The position numbers were made by a program, and so were the translations under genes. Source: an uncultured Veillonella sp. (GTDB lineage: Bacteria > Bacillota > Negativicutes > Veillonellales > Veillonellaceae). From it: 5,894 bases of DNA. How positions within the stretch are numbered: position 1 is the first letter of the stretch; each line of letters begins with the position of its first letter. Under the pieces are notes generated by a model, which was not told where the DNA came from, made no database searches, and saw only the letters and a list, made by a program, of their open reading frames with translations. Below are positions 1 through 4,868 of the stretch, one piece after another. The stretch lies in assembly GCA_900550455.1 (NCBI GenBank), contig URSE01000069.1, positions 1 to 5,894 on the forward strand. Reading direction: 5' to 3'.

Positions 1-58
1 AAGGTTTTGTTTGAGCTCTCTTAAGTTTGAATACTTATGAGTAGACTAGGAGTATGAT
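1..58 (+). other. Leader of the amino acid transporter permease gene
   Basis: These bases precede the permease ATG. AGGAG at 48-52, six bases before the ATG, is a good ribosome binding site. A weak promoter-like pair, TTGTTT (7-12) and AATACT (30-35) with a 17-base spacer, can be seen but is far from consensus. A stop at 22-24 in frame 1 or at 38-40 in frame 2 could end an upstream gene, for example the substrate-binding protein usual in such operons. Too little sequence is present to say which. Confidence 0.3.
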
Positions 59-715
59 ATGAGTTTTAATTGGTCTTTGATTGCTGATAACTTGCCCCTC
101 TTATTACAGGGTGCCTTAGTTACCATCAAAATTACCGCTTTCTCCGTAGCGGCCGGTTTTATTATTGGTATGTTGGCCTCTATTGCCAACCTATCTAGCT
201 TTAAACCTTTGCGTTGGCTGGTTCGCATCTACGTTGATGTGGTACGGGGGACTCCAATGTTGGTGCAAATCTTCCTGATTTACTTTGCCTTGCCACAAAT
301 TATTGGTCAACGGATTGATCCGTTCATTGCCGCTGTTACCGCTTGTTCCCTCAACTCTGGTGCCTATATGTCCGAAATCTTCCGGGCTGGCATTCAGTCC
401 ATTAACAAGGGGCAAATGGAAGCAGGCTTGTCCTTGGGCCTTTCTTGGGCACAAACTATGCGTTATATCGTCATGCCACAAGCCTTGAAGGCTATCATCC
501 CGCCACTAGGTAATGAATTCATTGCTATGCTTAAAGACTCCTCCTTGGTTTCCGTTATCGGCTTTGAAGAATTGATGCGACGTGGTCAATTGATTATCGC
601 TAAGACCTATGCGTCTGCAGAAATTTGGACTGCTGTTGCCATTATTTACTTGGTTATGACCCAAGTCATTTCCCATTTCATCGCTTATCTTGAAAGGAAA
701 TATGATATCAAATGA
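59..715 (+). CDS. Polar amino acid ABC transporter permease (GlnP/HisM/ArtQ family)
   Basis: This 218-residue protein is the integral membrane subunit of an ATP-driven importer for a polar amino acid, acting in the cytoplasmic membrane with the ATPase encoded next. Length and sequence fit the HisM/GlnP family. The N-terminal region (about residues 12-42) is hydrophobic and is followed by the family-typical VRGTPMLVQ segment (62-70). Further hydrophobic stretches lie near 66-83, 86-106 and 187-210. The EAA loop that docks onto the ATPase begins at residue 121 (E121, A122, G127, P140: EAGLSLGLSW then IVMP) and is followed by the conserved KDSSL (159-163). The ATG at 59 is preceded by AGGAG at 48-52. 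The stop codon overlaps the ATPase start (ATGA, 712-715), so the two are translationally coupled. There is no fused binding-protein domain, so a separate substrate-binding protein is expected, probably upstream. The substrate (glutamine, cystine, arginine and others are possible) cannot be read from the sequence. Confidence 0.93.
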   Translation: MSFNWSLIADNLPLLLQGALVTIKITAFSVAAGFIIGMLASIANLSSFKPLRWLVRIYVDVVRGTPMLVQIFLIYFALPQIIGQRIDPFIAAVTACSLNSGAYMSEIFRAGIQSINKGQMEAGLSLGLSWAQTMRYIVMPQALKAIIPPLGNEFIAMLKDSSLVSVIGFEELMRRGQLIIAKTYASAEIWTAVAIIYLVMTQVISHFIAYLERKYDIK

Positions 716-1431
716 TTCAATTACAAGATGTACATAAAAGCTTTGGAAAAAACGAAGTACTTAAAGGTATTGATCTTCATGTAACGCCTGGAGAAGTCGT
801 GGTAATTATCGGCCCGTCTGGATCTGGTAAATCTACGGTTCTCCGTTGTATGAATTACTTGGAGGTGCCTACATCTGGTAAGGTTGTCGTAGATGGTTTG
901 GACTTGGCCAATAAGGACAATCTCTCTAAGGTTCGTACAGAATTGGGTATGGTCTTCCAACGCTTCAACCTCTTCCCACATATGTCTGTTCTTAAGAATT
1001 TGACATTGGCACAAGAAAAGGTTAGAAAGACCGATAAGAAAGAAGCGAGAAAAATCGCCTTACAACTCTTAGAACGAGTAGGCTTGGCGGATAAGGCTGA
1101 AGCATATCCTGATAACTTGTCCGGTGGGCAACAACAACGGGTTGCCATTGCCCGTGCCTTGGCGATGAAACCCAAAGCCCTTCTCTTCGACGAACCGACA
1201 TCTGCTTTGGACCCTGAAATGGTTCACGAAGTACTAGATGTTATGAAGGCCCTAGCTAAAGAAGGTATGACCATGGTTGTAGTTACACACGAAATGGGCT
1301 TTGCTCGTGAAGTGGCCTCTCGGGTTGTCTTTGTCGATGATGGTCAAATTCAAGAAGAGGGAACACCAGAAGAAGTATTCGACCATCCTAAAAATGAACG
1401 CTTAAAATCCTTCCTGTCTAAAATTCTATAA
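712..1431 (+). CDS. Polar amino acid ABC transporter ATP-binding protein (GlnQ/ArtP/HisP family)
   Basis: This 239-residue cytoplasmic ATPase powers the importer formed with the preceding permease. All nucleotide-binding motifs are intact. Walker A GPSGSGKST is at residues 34-42, the Q-loop glutamine at Q83 in VFQRFNLFPH, and the ABC signature LSGGQ at 136-140 followed by QQR. Walker B LLFDEP is at 157-162 with catalytic E161, the D-loop SALD at 164-167, and the switch histidine H193 in THEMGFA. The RCMNYLE segment after Walker A and the QRFNLFPH Q-loop are typical of the polar amino acid subfamily. Length is normal and there is no C-terminal regulatory domain. The ATG at 712 overlaps the permease stop by four bases. 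AAAGGA at 693-698 lies 13 bases upstream, longer than usual, so translation probably depends partly on coupling to the permease. The gene ends 43 bases before a strong terminator, so it is the last gene of its operon. Confidence 0.95.
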   Translation: MIQLQDVHKSFGKNEVLKGIDLHVTPGEVVVIIGPSGSGKSTVLRCMNYLEVPTSGKVVVDGLDLANKDNLSKVRTELGMVFQRFNLFPHMSVLKNLTLAQEKVRKTDKKEARKIALQLLERVGLADKAEAYPDNLSGGQQQRVAIARALAMKPKALLFDEPTSALDPEMVHEVLDVMKALAKEGMTMVVVTHEMGFAREVASRVVFVDDGQIQEEGTPEEVFDHPKNERLKSFLSKIL

Positions 1432-1474
1432 GAGACTAATTCCTAGTTATAAAGCTTAGATCCTAATTAATAGG

Positions 1475-1511
1475 AGAGCCCTAAGAAGATATATCTTCTT
1501 AGGGCTCTTTT
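1475..1511 (+). terminator. Rho-independent terminator of the ABC transporter operon
   Basis: Positions 1475-1491 and 1492-1508 form a perfect inverted repeat of two 17-base arms, beginning AGAGCCCTAAGAAG. In RNA this gives about 15 base pairs closed by a small AU-rich loop. The stem is followed by TTTT (1508-1511) and then G. Outer bases 1472-1474 can add A-U and G-U pairs with the T-tract. It lies 43 bases after the ATPase stop. The T-tract is short, but the stem is very stable. Confidence 0.9.
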
Positions 1512-1580
1512 GCTACTTTAGTTGTAGAAGATATTCGTAGACTTCACAGGTTTGAAAGAAGAGAATAGAAGTTAACTAAG

Positions 1581-1613
1581 CTGAAAATTTTTATTAAAAA
1601 AGAGGATTTTCAG
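1581..1613 (+). repeat. Inverted repeat in the hpf leader (first hairpin)
   Basis: CTGAAAAT (1581-1588) is repeated as its exact reverse complement at 1606-1613. Four further pairs, mostly G-U, could extend the stem inward to a loop of about nine A-rich bases (1593-1601). No T-tract follows, so it is not a simple terminator. It could be an mRNA fold or a protein-binding operator upstream of hpf. The pairing is seen directly; the function is unknown. Confidence 0.4.
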
Positions 1614-1636
1614 GTACATATGTGGAATTATATAAA
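1607..1636 (+). promoter_or_regulatory. Possible hpf promoter
   Basis: TATAAA (1631-1636) is a fair -10 box. TTTTCA (1607-1612) is a poor -35 box 18 bases upstream. If used, transcription would begin near 1643 and give a leader of about 44 bases. No other part of the 175-base gap between the upstream terminator and hpf offers a better pair: TTGAAA at 1552-1557 has no convincing -10 box at the right distance. hpf often answers to stress or stationary phase, so a non-consensus promoter would not be surprising. Confidence 0.25.
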
Positions 1637-1665
1637 TAAGAAAGGGATAGACATATTCCATATAT
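1618..1665 (+). repeat. Inverted repeat in the hpf leader (second hairpin)
   Basis: ATATGTGGAAT (1618-1628) pairs with ATTCCATATAT (1655-1665) as an 11-bp stem with one G-U pair, enclosing a 26-base purine-rich loop. The 3' arm ends seven bases before the hpf ribosome binding site (AAAGGA, 1673-1678). It could fold in the leader mRNA or act as a DNA operator near the putative -10 box. The repeat is seen directly; its role is inference. Confidence 0.4.
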
Positions 1666-1686
1666 TGTATAGAAAGGACGTTTACT

Positions 1687-2223
1687 ATGAAATTGACAGT
1701 TCGCGGTAAAAATTTAGAAGTTACTGGTGCTCTTCGCGATTATGCAGAAAAACGCTTGGACAAATTAAGCCGTTATTTTGATGAAGAACTTGATGCTCAG
1801 GTTCTCCTATCTACCAATAAAGATCTTAAGACTGTAGAAGTTACAGTCTTTGTAGAAGGTATTGTCCTCCGTGCAGTGGATAAGAATCCTGACATGTATG
1901 CAGCAATTGATTTAGTTGTTGATAAAATTGTGCGCCAAATCCACAAGTATAAAACTCGTTTAACCCGTCGTTTCCAAAAACAAAACTTGGCCTTCCATGC
2001 TGAAGCGGTTGCCTTGGAAAACGAAGTGGAAGAAGAAGTAGATTTGAATGTAGTTAAAACTAAGACCTTCTTGGCACGGCCTATGAGTGTAGATGAAGCT
2101 ATATTACAAATGAACTTGATAGGTCACGATTTCTTCGCCTTCCTCAATTCGGAAAACGACCAAATTAATGTGGTTTATCGGCGCCATGATGGTGGTTATG
2201 GCCTCATTCAACCACAATTATAA
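1687..2223 (+). CDS. hpf: Ribosome hibernation-promoting factor, long form (HPF)
   Basis: This 178-residue protein matches the two-domain long HPF that pairs 70S ribosomes into inactive 100S dimers during slow growth or stress. The N-terminal domain (about residues 1-100) is the RaiA/YfiA-like fold that sits in the decoding channel. It begins MKLTVRGKNLEVTGALRDY and ends with the typical helix YAAIDLVVDKIVRQIHKYK (71-89) and a basic patch, RLTRRFQKQ. An acidic linker follows (about 104-124, containing EVEEEVD). The C-terminal dimerisation domain occupies about 125-178 (KTKTFLARPMSVDEAILQM, then GHDFFAFLN and VVYRRHDGGYGLIQP). Both domains are complete and the length is normal. The ATG at 1687 has AAAGGA at 1673-1678, eight bases upstream. 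The gene has its own terminator and lies directly upstream of secA, the conserved order in Bacillus-type genomes. Alternative names are yvyD and raiA. Confidence 0.96.
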   Translation: MKLTVRGKNLEVTGALRDYAEKRLDKLSRYFDEELDAQVLLSTNKDLKTVEVTVFVEGIVLRAVDKNPDMYAAIDLVVDKIVRQIHKYKTRLTRRFQKQNLAFHAEAVALENEVEEEVDLNVVKTKTFLARPMSVDEAILQMNLIGHDFFAFLNSENDQINVVYRRHDGGYGLIQPQL

Positions 2224-2250
2224 AAAATATATGAAATATTCCTCCTTAGG

Positions 2251-2287
2251 GGGTCTCTATTCTCTGGAATAGAGACCCTTCTTTTTT
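2251..2287 (+). terminator. Rho-independent terminator of hpf
   Basis: GGGTCTCTATTC (2251-2262) and its exact complement (2267-2278) form a 12-bp stem with loop TCTG. TTC and six Ts (2282-2287) follow. Two further G-U pairs can extend the base of the stem. It starts 27 bases after the hpf stop. The last Ts also form the start of the -35 box of the secA promoter. Confidence 0.95.
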
Positions 2288-2314
2288 GACTATAAGGCGG
2301 TATTTTGCTAGAAT
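2286..2314 (+). promoter_or_regulatory. Sigma-A-type promoter of secA
   Basis: TTGACT (2286-2291) and TAGAAT (2309-2314) are separated by the ideal 17 bases, and TGC directly before the -10 box makes it an extended -10. Each hexamer has one mismatch to consensus. The start of transcription should be near 2321, giving a leader of about 45 bases before the TTG start codon. A second, weaker pair, TTGAAT (2318-2323) and TATACT (2340-2345) with a 16-base spacer, would start transcription inside the ribosome binding site and is less likely to matter. Confidence 0.75.
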
Positions 2315-2350
2315 TAATTGAATATACTATTAGGAAAACTATACTCATGT

Positions 2351-2356
2351 AAGGAG
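2351..2356 (+). promoter_or_regulatory. secA: Ribosome binding site that fixes the secA start
   Basis: AAGGAG lies nine bases before TTG at 2366. The only longer in-frame alternative, TTG at 2318, has no such site and lies upstream of the predicted transcription start near 2321. This supports 2366 as the true start. Confidence 0.85.
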
Positions 2357-2365
2357 TTGATTTTT

Positions 2366-4801
2366 TTGCTTGGTTTTATCCAACGCTTGCTGGGCAACAA
2401 CAGCGCACACGAAGTTAAGAAGATGCGCAAGGTTGTAGACCATATTAATTCTATCGAGAAGGACTATATCAACCTGACCGATCAACAATTGAAGAACAAG
2501 ACCGCTGAATTTAAGCGACGCCTTAAAAAGGGAGAAACATTGGATGATCTCCTACCGGAAGCTTTTGCTGTTGTACGAGAAGCGTCTAAACGAGTTCTTG
2601 GTATGCGTCACTTTGATGTACAGTTGGTTGGTGGTATGACCCTTCACAAGGGCAATATCGCAGAAATGCGTACCGGTGAAGGTAAAACCTTGGTAGCAAC
2701 CCTTCCTGTATACCTTAATGCACTTGAGGGTAAGGGTGTTCATGTTATCACAGTTAACGATTACTTGGCGACTCGTGATAGTGAGCAAATGGGGAGGCTC
2801 TATGACTTCTTGGGCTTGACCACAGGCCTTATTGTGCCTAATTTAGACTATGCCCAACGAAAAATGGCCTATGCAGCGGATATTACCTATGGTACTAATG
2901 GCGAGTTTGGCTTTGACTACCTTCGTGACAACATGGTTACAGAAGAAGCCAATATGGTACAACGGCCTTTGCATTATGCTATTGTCGATGAAGTCGACTC
3001 CATCCTCATCGATGAAGCTAGAACGCCATTAATCATATCTGGCCCTGGTGAACGATCTACTGACAACTATTACAAGTTGGCCCAAATTGTGCCTCATCTT
3101 AAAGTGGAAGAAGATTTCACTATGGATGAAAAGCAAAAGACTATTGCTCCTACTGAGGCGGGGATTGCCAAGGTGGAAAAGATGTTGGGCGTAGGCAATT
3201 TGTACGATGCTGAAAATATCGAATATAATCACTTGCTTATGGCGGCCCTTCGCGCTCAATTTATGATGCACAAGGATAAGGATTATGTGGTGAAAGACGG
3301 AGAAGTCATCATTGTTGATGAATTCACCGGCCGTATGATGCCAGGTCGTCGCTTCTCTGATGGCCTCCACCAAGCAATTGAAGCTAAGGAAGGGCTTAAG
3401 GTTGAACGGGAGTCTCAAACCTTGGCATCCATTACCTTCCAAAACTATTTCCGTATGTATGACAAATTATCAGGTATGACTGGTACTGCTAAGACGGAAG
3501 AAAAAGAATTTAACGATATATATGGCTTGGAAGTTTGGGAAATTCCATCTAACAAACCATTGGCTCGTATTGACTTGCCAGATCAAATCTTCAAGACTAA
3601 ACGGGCTAAGTATAAGGCAGTTGTTCGGGAAACCGTGGAACGCCACAAAAAAGGTCAACCAATTTTGATTGGGACCACATCCATTACCCAATCAGAAGAG
3701 TTGTCTGACCTCTTGAAACGCAATGGTATTCCTCACTCTGTATTGAATGCTAAGCATCATGAACAAGAAGCGGAAATCATTGCTCAAGCTGGCCAAGCGG
3801 GGATGGTAACCATCGCTACTAATATGGCTGGTCGTGGTACTGATATTACCCTTGGCGAAGGAGTGCCTGAATTGGGTGGTTTAGCTATCCTAGGTACAGA
3901 ACGCCATGAAACCCGTCGTATCGATAACCAGCTCCGCGGTCGTGCTGGTCGTCAAGGGGATCCTGGTTCCTCTCAATTCTTCCTCTCCTTGGAAGATGAT
4001 TTGATGCGTATCTTCGGAGCCGATAACATTTCTTCCATCATGGATCGGTTGGGTATGGATGAAGATGAACCAATCCAACATCGCCTCATTACGCGGTCCA
4101 TTGAAAAGGCTCAAAAGAAGGTAGAAGATCATAACTATGACATCCGTAAACATGTCTTGGAATACGATGATGTTATGAATCAACAACGGGAAGTTCTCTA
4201 TGAACAACGCCGTCGCATCCTCCATAACGAATCCCTCGAGGATACAGTCTCTGATATGATTGATAAACTCGTTCGGGAAGCGATGGATGCCTACGCGGAT
4301 GAAAAATTGTACCCAGAAGAATGGGATTATGAGGGCTTACATAAGCACTTGTCTCAATACTTCCTCACGGATGAGTTGATGACAGTGGCTGGTATGGAAG
4401 ACTATAGCCGTCAAGAGCTTGAAGACAAGCTTTGTCAAATCGCTCATGATGAGTACAAGGCACGGGAAGAAATGTTCGGTGACGTATTAATGCGTCAATT
4501 GGAACGAGCTATTATGCTCCGTGTAGTAGACCGCAAATGGATGGAACACTTGGACAGTATGGATATGCTTCGTGAAGGTATTAACCTTCGTGCGTATGGG
4601 CAAAAGAACCCATTAGTAGAATATAAATTCGAAGCTTACAACATGTTCCAAACCATGATTGACTCCATTCAAGATGAAACAATCATGGCCTTGTATCGCA
4701 TTCGTGCACAATTTATTGATGAAGTCGAACAACCAGAAGATCATCTAGAAGGTGCACAAGCCCATCATGATGATGTGTTGGAACCACAAGACATAGACTA
4801 G
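2366..4801 (+). CDS. secA: Preprotein translocase ATPase SecA
   Basis: SecA is the cytoplasmic motor that pushes unfolded preproteins through SecYEG. From the TTG start the protein is 811 residues, beginning MLGFIQRLLGNN, with the family's domain order intact. NBD1 carries Walker A in MRTGEGKT (about 101-108) and the DEAD-like DEVD at 208-211, followed by SILIDEARTPLIISG. The preprotein cross-linking region comes next. NBD2 carries SGMTGTA (369-375), NMAGRGTDI (486-494) and the QLRGRAGRQGDPG segment (about 522-534). The helical scaffold and two-helix finger region includes EYDDVMNQQR (599-608) and the late conserved RAYGQKNPLVEYKFEAYNMF starting near 742. The protein ends in an acidic tail of about 25 residues with no cysteine-rich zinc motif, so it is shorter than Bacillus SecA (about 840). 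There is no frameshift. The stop is TAG, decoded by RF1. The gene has its own promoter, and read-through into prfB is likely. There is no accessory-SecA neighbour, so I take this as the housekeeping copy. Confidence 0.97.
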   Translation: MLGFIQRLLGNNSAHEVKKMRKVVDHINSIEKDYINLTDQQLKNKTAEFKRRLKKGETLDDLLPEAFAVVREASKRVLGMRHFDVQLVGGMTLHKGNIAEMRTGEGKTLVATLPVYLNALEGKGVHVITVNDYLATRDSEQMGRLYDFLGLTTGLIVPNLDYAQRKMAYAADITYGTNGEFGFDYLRDNMVTEEANMVQRPLHYAIVDEVDSILIDEARTPLIISGPGERSTDNYYKLAQIVPHLKVEEDFTMDEKQKTIAPTEAGIAKVEKMLGVGNLYDAENIEYNHLLMAALRAQFMMHKDKDYVVKDGEVIIVDEFTGRMMPGRRFSDGLHQAIEAKEGLKVERESQTLASITFQNYFRMYDKLSGMTGTAKTEEKEFNDIYGLEVWEIPSNKPLARIDLPDQIFKTKRAKYKAVVRETVERHKKGQPILIGTTSITQSEELSDLLKRNGIPHSVLNAKHHEQEAEIIAQAGQAGMVTIATNMAGRGTDITLGEGVPELGGLAILGTERHETRRIDNQLRGRAGRQGDPGSSQFFLSLEDDLMRIFGADNISSIMDRLGMDEDEPIQHRLITRSIEKAQKKVEDHNYDIRKHVLEYDDVMNQQREVLYEQRRRILHNESLEDTVSDMIDKLVREAMDAYADEKLYPEEWDYEGLHKHLSQYFLTDELMTVAGMEDYSRQELEDKLCQIAHDEYKAREEMFGDVLMRQLERAIMLRVVDRKWMEHLDSMDMLREGINLRAYGQKNPLVEYKFEAYNMFQTMIDSIQDETIMALYRIRAQFIDEVEQPEDHLEGAQAHHDDVLEPQDID

Positions 4802-4808
4802 ACCTATG

Positions 4809-4850
4809 ATAGCCTTTGCAGGGGTTCCAACCCTTGTAGAGGCTATTTTT
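4809..4850 (+). terminator. Terminator or attenuator between secA and prfB
   Basis: Arms 4809-4826 and 4829-4846 pair at every position, including three G-U pairs. The realistic fold is about 16-17 bp with a TTCCAA or TCCA loop. The T-tract is short (4846-4850) and is followed by AA. The hairpin begins seven bases after the secA stop and ends eight bases before the prfB ribosome binding site. No clear promoter lies between it and prfB. It may therefore end only part of the secA transcripts and set the amount of prfB read-through, or act as an attenuator. Confidence 0.75.
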
Positions 4851-4857
4851 AATGAAC

Positions 4858-4863
4858 AGGTGA
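4858..4863 (+). promoter_or_regulatory. prfB: Ribosome binding site that fixes the prfB start
   Basis: AGGTGA matches the 3' part of the GGAGGTGA consensus and lies five bases before TTG at 4869. The in-frame GTG at 4860 overlaps this site and has no good site of its own at prfB-like strength. The ATG at 4852 is in another frame and meets TGA after three codons. Confidence 0.6.
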
Positions 4864-4868
4864 CAACG

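Noticed and set aside
1..24. Tail of an upstream gene (frame 1 ending KVLFELS, or frame 2 ending at 38-40)
   Set aside because: A few codons are too little to identify a gene, and either frame could be open by chance. A binding-protein gene upstream is expected only from operon logic.
1461..1475. Small palindrome TCCTA-N5-TAGGA before the transporter terminator
   Set aside because: The five-base arms are short and AT-rich, and overlap the base of the much stronger terminator stem. There is no sign of a separate role.
2318..2365. Longer secA start at TTG 2318, adding 16 residues
   Set aside because: It has no ribosome binding site and lies before the predicted transcription start near 2321. 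The TTG at 2366 has AAGGAG nine bases upstream and gives the usual SecA N-terminus.
3029..3442. 137-codon open frame on the - strand inside secA
   Set aside because: It lies wholly inside a clearly conserved secA frame, has no recognisable protein features and no ribosome binding site I trust, and its composition mirrors secA codons. It is a shadow frame.
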